Assembly: GCF_011751865.2 (NCBI RefSeq)
Contig: NZ_CP061770.1
Span: forward strand, 1,054,001-1,118,000
Reading direction: 5' to 3'
Length of the DNA: 64,000 nucleotides
Source: Salinibacterium sp. ZJ70
GTDB taxonomy: Bacteria; Actinomycetota; Actinomycetes; Actinomycetales; Microbacteriaceae
A model generated the notes under the pieces. The model was not told the origin of the DNA. It searched no databases and saw only the letters and a list, made by a program, of their open reading frames with translations. The translations under genes were made by a program, and so were the position numbers. This document shows, piece after piece, positions 54,980-63,869 of this stretch (position 1 is the stretch's first letter; every line of letters starts with the position of its first letter).

Positions 54980-56005
54980 TCAGGCGGAGTCGCGCCAGAC
55001 GATCGGGGTCGGCAGCACGATGCCGGCTTCCGGATGGGCGGCTCCCGCGAGCTGTGCGAGCACGCTGCGCGCCGCTTCGGTGCCGAGGGCGCTCGCGGGC
55101 TGCGAGACGGTCGAGAGCAGCGGATCGGTGCGGGTCGCCCACGCGGAGTCGTCGAAGCCGACGATGCCGACGTCGCGGGGGATGCTGCGGCCCGCGGAGC
55201 GGAGGGCGTCGACGGCGCCCGCGGCGACCGAGTCGGCGGCGGCGAACACGCCGTCGATGTCGGGGTGGCGCTCGAGGAGGGCGCGCATGCCGGCGACGCC
55301 GGCCGAGTACGAGTACAGCGGCACCTCTTCGACGAGCGAGGCGTCGAAGCGGTCGCCGAGGGCCTCGCGGAAGCCCGAGAGGCGATCCGATCCTGAATCG
55401 CGGTCGAGCGCGGCGGCGATCATGCCGATGCGGCGTCGACCGGTGTCGCGCAGACGCTCGACGATGGAGCGCGCGGCGCCGAAGTTGTCGATGCCCACCC
55501 ACGGCGCGTCGATGCCGGGCGGATGGCCGACGAACGCGACGGGCAGCGAGAGTCGCTGCACGGCGATGCCGATGGGGTCGTGGTCGCGCGCGGAGACGAT
55601 GATCGCGCCGTCGACGAACCCGCCGCTCAGGTACCGGGCGACGCGCTCGGTGTCGCGTTCGGTGTCGACCACGAGGCACACCATCTGGTAGTCCGACTCG
55701 GAGAGCGCGGTGTTGGCGCCGAGCATGATGTTGCCGATGTTGGGGTCTTCGAGGAACAGCGAGTGCGGCTCGTGCACGATGAATCCCACCGCCTGAGTGC
55801 GCTGCATGACGAGGTTGCGCGCGGCCGTGTTCGGCACATAGCCGACCTCGAGGATCGCGGCCTCGATGGCTTCGCGGGCCTCACGGGAGACGTACATCCG
55901 GCCGTTGAGCAGGCGGCTCACGGTGCCCCGCGAGACCCCGGCGACACGGGCGACGTCGTGGACGGTCGCGCGGCGCACGGGAAGGGGTGAGGAAGCCATG
56001 CTCAT
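54980..56005 (-). CDS. LacI-family repressor of the galactoside locus
   Basis: 341 residues. The N-terminal helix-turn-helix reads ATVHDVARVAGVSRGTVSRL followed by the hinge-helix region (LEVGYVPNTAARNLVMQRT), both classical for LacI. The periplasmic-binding-protein-like sensor spans about 65-335 (VGFIVHEPHSLFLED, DRLSGFREALGD, GVFAAADSVAAGAVDALRSA, VGIVGFDDSAWA). I chose ATG 56005 because GTGGAT lies at a usable distance; ATG 55999 is also possible. It is divergent from the beta-galactosidase operon, and two palindromes in between fit LacI half-sites with a central CG. A galactoside or its transglycosylation product is the likely inducer. Confidence 0.88.
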   Translation of the reverse strand: MSMASSPLPVRRATVHDVARVAGVSRGTVSRLLNGRMYVSREAREAIEAAILEVGYVPNTAARNLVMQRTQAVGFIVHEPHSLFLEDPNIGNIMLGANTALSESDYQMVCLVVDTERDTERVARYLSGGFVDGAIIVSARDHDPIGIAVQRLSLPVAFVGHPPGIDAPWVGIDNFGAARSIVERLRDTGRRRIGMIAAALDRDSGSDRLSGFREALGDRFDASLVEEVPLYSYSAGVAGMRALLERHPDIDGVFAAADSVAAGAVDALRSAGRSIPRDVGIVGFDDSAWATRTDPLLSTVSQPASALGTEAARSVLAQLAGAAHPEAGIVLPTPIVWRDSA

Positions 56006-56026
56006 CAGGATATCCACGGGTTCGGT

Positions 56027-56056
56027 TTGACACGTTCGCCACGACGTGCCTAGTGT
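56027..56056 (+). promoter_or_regulatory. Promoter of the galactoside operon
   Basis: TTGACA (56027-56032), an 18-bp spacer and TAGTGT (56051-56056) form a good sigma70-type promoter facing the GH42 gene. The first LacI-type operator begins at the end of the -10, so bound repressor would cover the transcription start. The leader to the ATG at 56190 is about 125 nt. Confidence 0.65.
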
Positions 56057-56070
56057 GTGCACGTTCACAC
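56055..56070. promoter_or_regulatory. LacI-type operator 1
   Basis: GTGTGCACGTTCACAC is a near-perfect palindrome (one mismatch pair) with the central CG usual for LacI-family sites. It sits at the expected transcription start, 46 bp centre-to-centre from operator 2. Confidence 0.7.
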
Positions 56071-56101
56071 ATTCTCCTACCCTTTCTCGGTCATGGGTGT
56101 G

Positions 56102-56115
56102 TGTGCACGTGCACA
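56102..56115. promoter_or_regulatory. LacI-type operator 2
   Basis: TGTGCACGTGCACA is a perfect 14-bp palindrome with the same half-site (TGTG.AC) as operator 1. It lies in the leader of the GH42 gene. Two sites suggest cooperative or looped repression. Confidence 0.7.
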
Positions 56116-56189
56116 GGGTGCCCCCAGCATCACGTCCCCCCACAGCACTACCCGCAGCGCCACCGCAACGGAGCGAGGAGATTCACGCC

Positions 56190-58208
56190 ATGCAGTCCAC
56201 GTCGAAGATCGAGACCCACGAGGTCTTCACGACGACGGGCGTGCTCCTCGGCTGCGACTACAACCCCGAGCAGTGGGACCGCGACGTGTGGCGCGAGGAC
56301 GTCGCCCTCATGAGCGAACTCGGCATCGGCATCGTCGCGATCAACATCTTCGGCTGGGCGAGCGTGAACCCCGCCGAGGGCGTGTGGGACTTCGAGAGCC
56401 TCGACGCCATCATCGAGCTGCTGCACGAGAACGGCATCCGCCTCAACCTCGGCACGGGAACCGCGTCCCCCGCCCCGTGGCTCACCGCCAAGCACCCCGA
56501 GCTGCTTCCCGTCGCAGACGACGGCACCACACGGTTCCCGGGAGGCCGCCAGGCGTGGTGCCCGAGCTCGCCGGTCTTCCGCGAGCACGCGCTCGAACTG
56601 GCCGGTCGCATCGCCGAGCGCTACGGATCGCACCCTGCGCTCGCGCTCTGGCACGTCTCCAACGAGCTCGGCTGCCACAACGTGCACTGCCACTGCGAGA
56701 CCAGCACCCGTGCGTTCCGCGACTGGCTGAAGGCCCGCTACGGCACCGTCGAGGCGCTCAACGACGCCTGGGGCACGAGCTTCTGGAGCCAGCGCTACAG
56801 CGACTTCGAGCAGATCCTCACGCCCATGCGCAACCTCTCGTTCCGCAACCCCGGTCAGGCGCTCGACTTCCGCCGGTTCAGCTCCGACGAACTCCTCGAC
56901 TACTACCGTGCCGAGCGCGCCGTCATCCGTCAGCACAGCGACAAGCCTGTGACGACCAACTTCATGGTCACCGCCCACATCCGCGGTATGGACTACTGGA
57001 CGTGGGCGCCCGAGATGGATGTCATCGCGAACGACCACTACCTCGACCACCGCCTGCCGTTCCCGAACGCCGAGCTGTCGTTCTCCGCGGATGCGACTCG
57101 CGGCCTCGCGCAGGGCGAGCCCTGGTTCCTCATGGAGACCGCGCCGAGCGCCGTCAACTGGCAGCCGCACAACATCGCGCGCCCGACAGGCGGTCTGCTG
57201 CGCAGCATCGCCACCCACGTGGCGCGCGGTGCCGATGCGATCTGCTTCTTCCAGTGGCGTGCGTCCGTTCAGGGCAGCGAGAAGTTCCACTCCGCCCTCG
57301 TGCCGCACGCGGGCACCGACTCGCGCCACTGGCGCGAGGTGAGCGAGATGGCGCGCGTGCTCGGCGCGCTCGGCGAGGTCGTCGGCACCCGCACCCAGGC
57401 GGATGTCGCTCTCGTCTTCAGCTGGGAGTCGTGGTGGGCGGCAGACGGTGAGCCGCGCCCGAGCACGGACGTCCACTACCTCGAGCAGGTGCACGCGGCG
57501 TACATCGCGCTGCGCGCCTCCGGCGTGACGGTCGACATCCTCGCCCCCGGCGCCTCGCTCGAGGGCTACCGCCTCGCGGTCATCCCGATGCTGCACATCC
57601 TCGCCGACGCGGATGCGGCGGCCATCGAGCAGTTCGTCGCCGCGGGCGGCACCGCGCTCGTCACCTACCTCTCGGGCGTCGTCGATGCTCAGGATCGCGT
57701 CGAACTCGGAGGTTACCCCGGTAAGCTCCGCGAGGTGCTCGGCCTGCTGGTCGAGGAGTTCGCGCCCGTCCTCCCCGGAACGACGCTGACCCTCGGCTCC
57801 GGTGCCGCGGCGTCGACCTGGGCGGAGCTCGTGACCCCGCGCGGAGCCGACGTCATCGACACCTTCGCCGACGGCCCCGTCGCCGGCGAGCCCGCCCTGA
57901 CCCGTCACACCTACGGCGAGGGCGAGGCCTGGTACCTCGCGACGACGCCGTCGGATGGCGACTACGCGGCCATCGTCGCGCGCATCGCGCGCGCCGCAGG
58001 CGCGACCATCATGCCCGGCGCAGGCAGGGATGTGGAGGTCGTGCGTCGCGCTGACGGCGACCGCAGCTTCCTCTTCGTCATCAACCACGGCATCGAGAGC
58101 ATCGACGTTCCCACCGCGGGCGTCGAGCTCATCACCGGGGAGACCCTCACGACGCACACGACCGTTCCGGCTGGCGCCGTCCGCATCATCAAGGAGGTGC
58201 ACGCATGA
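56190..58208 (+). CDS. GH42 beta-galactosidase
   Basis: 672 residues; ATG at 56190 with AGGAG 9 nt upstream. Family GH42 blocks are clear: LLGCDYNPEQWDRDVWREDV near the start, GIVAINIFGWASVNPAEG, ALWHVSNELGCHNVHCHC (acid/base Glu159; the cysteines fit the zinc cluster of many GH42 enzymes), WFLMETAPSAVNWQPHN (nucleophile Glu316) and ADAICFFQWRAS. A trimerisation-like domain with glutamine-amidotransferase fold (about 385-600) and a small C-terminal beta domain follow, the normal A-B-C layout. No signal peptide, so it acts on imported galactosides. Its stop overlaps the first permease start (ATGA). It releases galactose from short beta-galactosides. Confidence 0.93.
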   Translation: MQSTSKIETHEVFTTTGVLLGCDYNPEQWDRDVWREDVALMSELGIGIVAINIFGWASVNPAEGVWDFESLDAIIELLHENGIRLNLGTGTASPAPWLTAKHPELLPVADDGTTRFPGGRQAWCPSSPVFREHALELAGRIAERYGSHPALALWHVSNELGCHNVHCHCETSTRAFRDWLKARYGTVEALNDAWGTSFWSQRYSDFEQILTPMRNLSFRNPGQALDFRRFSSDELLDYYRAERAVIRQHSDKPVTTNFMVTAHIRGMDYWTWAPEMDVIANDHYLDHRLPFPNAELSFSADATRGLAQGEPWFLMETAPSAVNWQPHNIARPTGGLLRSIATHVARGADAICFFQWRASVQGSEKFHSALVPHAGTDSRHWREVSEMARVLGALGEVVGTRTQADVALVFSWESWWAADGEPRPSTDVHYLEQVHAAYIALRASGVTVDILAPGASLEGYRLAVIPMLHILADADAAAIEQFVAAGGTALVTYLSGVVDAQDRVELGGYPGKLREVLGLLVEEFAPVLPGTTLTLGSGAAASTWAELVTPRGADVIDTFADGPVAGEPALTRHTYGEGEAWYLATTPSDGDYAAIVARIARAAGATIMPGAGRDVEVVRRADGDRSFLFVINHGIESIDVPTAGVELITGETLTTHTTVPAGAVRIIKEVHA

Positions 58209-59107
58209 CCAGAACCGCCGTCGCCACGACGGCGCGTCGTGGCCGCAAGAATCAGCACACCGGGGCGATCATCGCCCTGCTGACACCCTTCGGCATCGCG
58301 TTCGCGCTGTTCTACATCGCGCCGATCATCATCGCCGTCTGGCAGTCGATGCTCGTCGTCGAGCGTGAGGGAACGTTCGGCAAAGCCACGCAGGTGTTCG
58401 GCGGCTTCGCCCAGTACGCCCTCGTGTTCCAGAACGCCGAGTTCCTGGCCGCGATCGGCCGTGTGCTGCTGTTCGGGGTCGTGCAGGTTCCCGTCATGCT
58501 GGGGCTCGCGCTGCTGTTCGCGCTCCTGCTCGACTCGCCGCTCGTTCGCGGACGCCGCTTCTTCCGCCTCGCGTTCTTCGTGCCCTACGCCGTTCCCGGC
58601 GTCATCGCGGCGATCATGTGGGGCTTCATGTTCTCCCCGAACCTGTCGCCGTTCTCGGCGATCACGAAGAACGTCGACTTCCTCGGCGCTGACCTCATCC
58701 TCTGGTCGATCGCGAACGTCGTCACATGGGTGTTCGTGGGCTACAACATGCTCATCATCTACTCCTCGCTCCTGTCGATCCCGACGGAGATCTACGAGGC
58801 GGCCCGCATCGACGGCGCGAGCCAGTTCCGCATCGCCTGGTCGATCAAGATCCCGCTCGTGCGCCCCGCGATCACGATGACGGCGGTGTTCTCGATCATC
58901 GGAACGCTGCAGCTGCTGGCCGAGCCCCAGGTCATGAAGTCCTTCAGCTCGGCTGTCACCAGCACCTTCACCCCGAACATGACGGTCTTCGCGACCGCAG
59001 CCGTGCCCAACACGAGCCTCGCCGCCGCGCAGTCGGTCGTGCTCGCTCTGGCGACCTTCGTGCTGTCGTTCTTCTTCCTGCGCTTCGCGAACAAGAGGAG
59101 CATCTGA
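58205..59107 (+). CDS. ABC sugar transporter permease, MalF type
   Basis: 300 residues with six transmembrane segments, starting with IIALLTPFGIAFALFYIAPI. The EAA loop that contacts the ATPase is present: EIYEAARIDGASQFRIAW (about 197-214), followed by KIPLVRPAI. It belongs to the CUT1 class, which imports oligosaccharides. Start overlaps the GH42 stop (ATGA), and its own stop overlaps the second permease (TGATG). No ATPase gene lies in the operon, so a shared MsiK-type ATPase encoded elsewhere probably drives it, as is usual in actinobacteria. Confidence 0.92.
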   Translation: MTRTAVATTARRGRKNQHTGAIIALLTPFGIAFALFYIAPIIIAVWQSMLVVEREGTFGKATQVFGGFAQYALVFQNAEFLAAIGRVLLFGVVQVPVMLGLALLFALLLDSPLVRGRRFFRLAFFVPYAVPGVIAAIMWGFMFSPNLSPFSAITKNVDFLGADLILWSIANVVTWVFVGYNMLIIYSSLLSIPTEIYEAARIDGASQFRIAWSIKIPLVRPAITMTAVFSIIGTLQLLAEPQVMKSFSSAVTSTFTPNMTVFATAAVPNTSLAAAQSVVLALATFVLSFFFLRFANKRSI

Positions 59108-59973
59108 TGTCGAAATCCGCCTCCCTCGCCTACAAGCAGGAGCCGCTTCTCTCGCGCGCCGCGGCGATGCTCATCATGGGCGTCTTCACGCTCTACTTCC
59201 TCGTCCCGATCTGGTGGCTGTTCGTCGCCTCCACGAAGGACAAGGGCGACATCCTCACCACAGCCCCGCTGTGGTTCGCCGACTTCAACTTCTTCGAGAA
59301 CCTGGGTGCTCTCACCGAGTACCGCGGCGGCGTGTACTTCCAGTGGCTGCTCAACTCGGCCCTCTACGCGGGCCTCGGAGCGCTCGTCGCGACCGTGTTC
59401 GCGGGCATGGCGGGCTACGCGCTCTCCAAGTACCAGTTCCGCGGCCGCGACACGGTGTTCAACGTGATCCTGGGCGGCGTGCTCGTGCCGAGCACAGCTC
59501 TCGCCCTGCCGCTGTTCCTCATGTTCAGCCAGGTGGAGCTCACGAACACCTTCTGGGCCGTGTTCCTGCCCTCCATCGCGAGCCCCTTCGGCGTCTACCT
59601 GTCGCGCATCTTCGCCGCGCAGGCTGTTCCGGATGAGGTGCTCGAGGCGAGCCGTCTCGACGGCTCGGGGGAGCTGCGCACGTTCTTCACGATCGGATGG
59701 CGACTCATGCTTCCGGGCCTCGTGACCGTGTTCCTGTTCCAGTTCGTGACCATCTGGAACAACTTCTTCCTGCCGCTCATCATGCTGCGCAGCGAGGAGC
59801 TGTTCCCCGTCACGTTCGGCCTCTACGCCTGGAACACGCAGCTCAACCAGATTCCCGAGCTCCGCAGCTACGTGCTGATCGGCGCACTCATCTCGATCAT
59901 CCCCCTGATCGTCATGTTCCTCTCACTTCAGCGCTTCTGGCGCAACGGCGTCGGTGCAGGCGCCATCAAGTGA
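59107..59973 (+). CDS. ABC sugar transporter permease, MalG type
   Basis: 288 residues, six transmembrane segments beginning with AAAMLIMGVFTLYFLVPIWW. The EAA loop reads VLEASRLDGSGELRTFFTIG, with WRLMLPGL after it, and the C-terminus VGAGAIK is typical of MalG-like proteins. It pairs with the MalF-like permease, whose stop it overlaps (TGATG), to form the CUT1 membrane channel. The binding-protein gene follows after 58 bp. Confidence 0.92.
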   Translation: MSKSASLAYKQEPLLSRAAAMLIMGVFTLYFLVPIWWLFVASTKDKGDILTTAPLWFADFNFFENLGALTEYRGGVYFQWLLNSALYAGLGALVATVFAGMAGYALSKYQFRGRDTVFNVILGGVLVPSTALALPLFLMFSQVELTNTFWAVFLPSIASPFGVYLSRIFAAQAVPDEVLEASRLDGSGELRTFFTIGWRLMLPGLVTVFLFQFVTIWNNFFLPLIMLRSEELFPVTFGLYAWNTQLNQIPELRSYVLIGALISIIPLIVMFLSLQRFWRNGVGAGAIK

Positions 59974-60031
59974 GACACCCTGTCGTACAGCGACGCTGTG
60001 CGGCATCCCCACCAAGAAAGGAAAGACCGGA

Positions 60032-61357
60032 ATGCAGCAACGCAAGGTAGCGGTCGGCGCGGTCGCTCTTGTCTCCACGCTCGTTCTCACCGGATGTGCC
60101 AGTGACACGGGTTCCAACGGCGAAGCAGCCGTCGACTGCTCGCCCGCCGGCGAGGCCGTCACGCTCGAGTTCACCTCGTGGATCCCGGGCATCGAGGAGG
60201 TCGTCGGCATCTGGAATGACGCGAACCCCGACATTCAGGTGAAGGTTCAGACGGGGCCCAACGGCAACGGCGGAACCTACAAGAACTTCTTCAACCAGCT
60301 CGCCGCCGGCGACGCGCCCGACCTCGGCCAGATCGAGTACGACGCGCTCCCGAACTTCGTCGTGCAGGACGGCCTCACCGACATCAGCGTGTGCGAGGAC
60401 GTCGTCAAGGCCGAGTCCGAGTTCGTTCCGTGGACGTGGGGTCAGGTGACCCTCGGCGGCGGAGAAGCTGTCTACGGCGTCCCGCAGGATTCGGGCCCCA
60501 TGGCGCTGTTCTACCGCGCCGACCTGTTCGAAGCGAACGGCATCGCCATTCCGACGACCTGGGACGAGTACAAGGAGGCCGCGAAGGCGGTGCGTGCAGC
60601 CGGCGGCTACATCACCAACTTCTCGACCGCTGACATCAACCAGTTCGCGGGCTTCGTGTGGCAGGCCGGCGGCTCGTGGTTCTCGAGCGAGGGCGACGCC
60701 TGGACCGTCGACCTGGCCGACGACGCGTCGGTCAAGGTCGCCGAGTACTGGCAGAGCATGATCGACGAGGACCTCGTCGCCACCTACCCGGCGTGGACCG
60801 ACGAGTGGAACAACGCCTACAACTCGAGCACGGTCTGGTCCTGGACCTCGGCCGTGTGGGGTGCCAACTCCATCTCGAGCGGCGCTCCCGACACCGCTGG
60901 CAACTGGGCTGTCGCCCCGGCGCCGCAGTGGACCGAGGGCGCTGAGGAGGCCGGCAACTGGGGCGGCTCCTCGACCGCCGTCTTCACGGGCACGGATCAC
61001 CTCTACGAGGCGACCAAGTTCGCGCTCTGGCTCAACACCTCCGAGGAGGCGCTGACCGCGCTCAACTCGCTCGCCAACCTGTACCCGGCGACGCTCGAGG
61101 GCATGCAGCTCCCCGCACTCAAGGAGGGCGTCGAGTTCTACGGCGGCCAGCCCATCTACGACGTGTTCGCCACCGCCGCTGAGCAGGTCAGCCCCGACTT
61201 CGTGTGGGGTCCGACCATGACCCAGACCTACGCGGACGTCTCGGACGGCTTCGGCAAGGCAGCGACCGGCTCGGGCACCCTGCTCGACGCGCTGGAGAAG
61301 GGCACCGCGAAGACCATCGCGGCGTTCAAGGCTCAGTCGATCCCGGTCAACGAGTAG
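60032..61357 (+). CDS. ABC transporter sugar-binding lipoprotein
   Basis: 441 residues; ATG at 60032 with AAAGGA 9 nt upstream. A lipoprotein signal with lipobox L-T-G-C (19-22) anchors it to the outer face of the membrane. The mature part is an extracellular solute-binding protein of the MalE type: VTLEFTSWIPGIEEVVGIWN, GDAPDLGQIEYDALP, YGVPQDSGPMALFYRADLFE, and a Trp-rich region (WTDEWNNAYN, VWSWTSAVWG) suited to stacking on sugar rings. Position between permeases and an alpha-galactosidase suggests galacto-oligosaccharides, possibly of raffinose type, as ligands. A strong hairpin follows the stop. Confidence 0.92.
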   Translation: MQQRKVAVGAVALVSTLVLTGCASDTGSNGEAAVDCSPAGEAVTLEFTSWIPGIEEVVGIWNDANPDIQVKVQTGPNGNGGTYKNFFNQLAAGDAPDLGQIEYDALPNFVVQDGLTDISVCEDVVKAESEFVPWTWGQVTLGGGEAVYGVPQDSGPMALFYRADLFEANGIAIPTTWDEYKEAAKAVRAAGGYITNFSTADINQFAGFVWQAGGSWFSSEGDAWTVDLADDASVKVAEYWQSMIDEDLVATYPAWTDEWNNAYNSSTVWSWTSAVWGANSISSGAPDTAGNWAVAPAPQWTEGAEEAGNWGGSSTAVFTGTDHLYEATKFALWLNTSEEALTALNSLANLYPATLEGMQLPALKEGVEFYGGQPIYDVFATAAEQVSPDFVWGPTMTQTYADVSDGFGKAATGSGTLLDALEKGTAKTIAAFKAQSIPVNE

Positions 61358-61377
61358 TCAGGTCGATCAGCAAGACT

Positions 61378-61411
61378 CGCCCCGTGGACGTCACTCGACG
61401 TCCACGGGGCG
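61378..61411 (+). terminator. Hairpin between binding protein and alpha-galactosidase genes
   Basis: CGCCCCGTGGACGT (61378-61391), loop CACTCG, ACGTCCACGGGGCG (61398-61411): a perfect 14-bp stem 20 nt after the binding-protein stop. No U-run follows. It may end most transcripts or protect the upstream mRNA end, keeping transporter mRNA higher than that of the GH36 gene. Confidence 0.65.
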
Positions 61412-61455
61412 CGTCGCGTCTCCACCCCCCCCACGATCCGAGAGGACCTTCCCCG

Positions 61456-63669
61456 ATGACCGCACAGCACGTCGCATCACGAATCGTCGACCTCGTCGGC
61501 GGCGGGGTGCGGTTCGCGCTCCTCTCTGATGCGCGCGGAGTGCGCGTGCTGCACTGGGGCTCGGCGGAGGTCGACGATCTCGAAGCGCTTGCGGCGTCGT
61601 CGCTGCCCGCCGTGACGTTCAGCTCGTTCGATGCCCCGCGCATTCTGAGCGTGCTGCCCGTCGAATCCGACGGATGGTCGGGCGCGCCCGCGCTCGCGTG
61701 GCACCGGGCCGGCACGAGCAGCGCACCCCAGCCCGACGTCGTGGGCATCGACGAGTTCGAGGTTCCCGGCGGCGGGGGTGTCGTCGTGCGATTCGCCGAC
61801 GGCATCGCGCGTGTCGCGATCGACCTCCGCATCCAGCTGGATCGCTTCGGCGTGCTCACCGCATCGCTCGCCGTGACGAGCACCGCGAGCGCCCGCGCCC
61901 TGCCCCTCGACCTCGTCGCCGCGCGCATCGTGCTGCCGCTTCCCGAGCGCGCCGCCGAGATCGTCGACCACACGGGTCGCTGGACGGGTGAACGTGCCCC
62001 GCAGCGGCAGGACGTCGTCGACGGCTCGCACTCGCGCGCCGTGCGCCGTGGACGCCCCGGGCACGATGCTCCGTTCCTCACCATGGTCGGCACGCCGGGG
62101 TTCGGATTCCGCTCCGGGGAGCTCTGGGCCGCACACCTCGCGTGGAGCGGCAACCACGAGGTGCATGTGGAGCGTCTCCCCGAGGGCGCTGGTGTGCACC
62201 GGTCGGTGCTCGTCGTCGGCGAGCTGCTCGCTCCCGGCGAAGTGCGTCTGCGGGCGAACGACCGCTACGAGTCGCCCGAGCTCGTCGCGACGTGGAGCGA
62301 GGACGGCATCGACGGCGCGAGCGCCCGGCTTCACGCATACGCACGCAACCTCGCGGCGCACCCCAGCACCCCGCGTCCGCTCGTGCTCAACACATGGGAA
62401 GCCGTGTACTTCGACCACGATTCGGCCAAGCTCACCGAACTCGCCGAGGTCGCCGCACGCGTGGGCGTGGAGCGCTTCGTGCTCGACGACGGCTGGTTCC
62501 CGGCGCGCCACAGCGACCGTGCGGGCCTCGGCGACTGGATCGTCGACGAGGAGTCGTGGCCCGACGGGCTGCGCCCGCTGTCGGATCGCGTGCACGAACT
62601 CGGCATGGAGTTCGGCCTGTGGTTCGAACCCGAGATGGTCAACCTCGATTCGGATCTCGCGCGCATCCACCCGGACTGGATCCTCGGATCCCGCGAGGAG
62701 TGGCGCCACCAGCTCGTGCTCGACCTCGGCAACCCCGCCGTGTACGCGCACCTGCTCGAGAAGATGAGCACCGTCATCGCGGAGGCGAAGGTCGACTTCA
62801 TCAAGTGGGATCACAACCGGGAGCTCCACGCTCCCGTCTCGTCCTACCTCGGCCGTGCGAGCGTCGGCAGCCAGACGCGCGCCGTGTACGCGCTCATGGA
62901 CGAGCTGCGTGAGCGGCATCCGGGGCTCGAGATCGAGGCATGCGCCTCGGGCGGCGCGCGCGCCGACCTCGGCGCCCTGTCGCACGCGCAGCGCGTGTGG
63001 GCCTCCGACAGCAACGACCCCATCGAGCGCCAGCTCATCCAGCGCTGGACAGGCACCCTCCTGCCTCCCGAGGTCACGGGCTCGCACGTCGGGCCGCCGC
63101 GCGCCCACACGACCCACCGCGAGGCGAGCCTGTCGTTCCGGATGCTCACGGCGCTCTTCGGGCACGCGGGCATCGAATGGGATGTCACCGAATGCACCGA
63201 GGAGGAGCTCGAGGCCCTCACCCGGTGGACGGCGCTCTACCGCGAGCTGCGCCCCCTGCTGCACACCGGCATCACGGTGCGCGCCGACTCGACCGACACG
63301 GGGGAGCTCCTGCACGGTGTCGTGTCGGAGGACGCCTCGCATGCGGTGTTCGCCTGGATCCGCACCGCGACCTCGACGCGCGCCTTCACGCCGCGCACCG
63401 CGATCCCCGGCCTCGACCCGACACGCCGATACGAGGTGCGCGTGCGGGACGATCTGGGCGAGGCATCGCGCCACCAGATCACCGACCCGGCGTGGTTCCT
63501 CGCCGCACGCGCGGGGGAGCCGTTCGTCGTCAGCGGGTCGCTTCTGACGCGGGAAGGTCTTCCTCTGCCGCTTCTGGACCCGGGTGCAGGTCTGCTGCTG
63601 GAGCTTCGGGCCGCGGATCCGACACCTCGTCCGCGTCGTCGAGCGCGAGCGTCGGCAGCTGGGCTGTGA
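61456..63669 (+). CDS. GH36 alpha-galactosidase
   Basis: 737 residues; ATG at 61456 with GAGGA 10-14 nt upstream. GH36 motifs: LNTWEAVYFDHDS, VERFVLDDGWF, LWFEPEMVNLDSDLARIHPD, VDFIKWDHNRELH (nucleophile Asp452), EACASGGARADLGAL and VWASDSNDPIERQLIQRW (acid/base Asp518), and the VTGSHVGPPRAHTTHR block. N-terminal beta-sandwich (1-300), catalytic barrel and C-terminal beta domain are all present. No signal peptide, so it works on imported sugars. It removes terminal alpha-galactose from melibiose/raffinose-type sugars, complementing the GH42 enzyme. The last 15 or so residues (PTPRPRRRARASAAGL) look unlike the family and overlap a minus-strand frame. Confidence 0.92.
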   Translation: MTAQHVASRIVDLVGGGVRFALLSDARGVRVLHWGSAEVDDLEALAASSLPAVTFSSFDAPRILSVLPVESDGWSGAPALAWHRAGTSSAPQPDVVGIDEFEVPGGGGVVVRFADGIARVAIDLRIQLDRFGVLTASLAVTSTASARALPLDLVAARIVLPLPERAAEIVDHTGRWTGERAPQRQDVVDGSHSRAVRRGRPGHDAPFLTMVGTPGFGFRSGELWAAHLAWSGNHEVHVERLPEGAGVHRSVLVVGELLAPGEVRLRANDRYESPELVATWSEDGIDGASARLHAYARNLAAHPSTPRPLVLNTWEAVYFDHDSAKLTELAEVAARVGVERFVLDDGWFPARHSDRAGLGDWIVDEESWPDGLRPLSDRVHELGMEFGLWFEPEMVNLDSDLARIHPDWILGSREEWRHQLVLDLGNPAVYAHLLEKMSTVIAEAKVDFIKWDHNRELHAPVSSYLGRASVGSQTRAVYALMDELRERHPGLEIEACASGGARADLGALSHAQRVWASDSNDPIERQLIQRWTGTLLPPEVTGSHVGPPRAHTTHREASLSFRMLTALFGHAGIEWDVTECTEEELEALTRWTALYRELRPLLHTGITVRADSTDTGELLHGVVSEDASHAVFAWIRTATSTRAFTPRTAIPGLDPTRRYEVRVRDDLGEASRHQITDPAWFLAARAGEPFVVSGSLLTREGLPLPLLDPGAGLLLELRAADPTPRPRRRARASAAGL

Positions 63670-63838
63670 ACGACTCGGGATCGCCGATCGGCTGAGCGGG
63701 GGAGCCCGGCTCGACAGGAGCGGGCTCGATCGCCTCGACCCGGGTCGGGGGAGGCGGGATCGCGCTCCCGCCGACGGCGCCCGCCGAGATGGTGACGAGC
63801 GCGAGTGCGGCGAGCACCCCGCCACGCGGTGGGCCCAT
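63530..63838 (-). CDS. Possible small secreted protein overlapping the GH36 gene end
   Basis: 102 residues starting at ATG 63838. The first 26 (GPPRGGVLAALALVTISAGA, then VGGSA) read as a signal peptide or membrane anchor; the rest is Pro/Glu/Asp-rich and low in complexity. It overlaps the 3' end of the GH36 gene by 140 bp, which makes it doubtful, but the signal sequence lies mostly in the part that is not otherwise coding. No family recognised. It follows the partial minus-strand gene after 31 bp. Confidence 0.35.
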   Translation of the reverse strand: MGPPRGGVLAALALVTISAGAVGGSAIPPPPTRVEAIEPAPVEPGSPAQPIGDPESFTAQLPTLALDDADEVSDPRPEAPAADLHPGPEAAEEDLPASEATR

Positions 63839-63869
63839 GCTAGGGCTCCCCCATTCGGGGGTCAATCGC

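Noticed and set aside
61477-63825. A 782-codon minus-strand frame opposite the GH36 gene
   Set aside because: The GH36 catalytic residues lie on the plus strand; the antisense product is His/Arg-rich without motifs.
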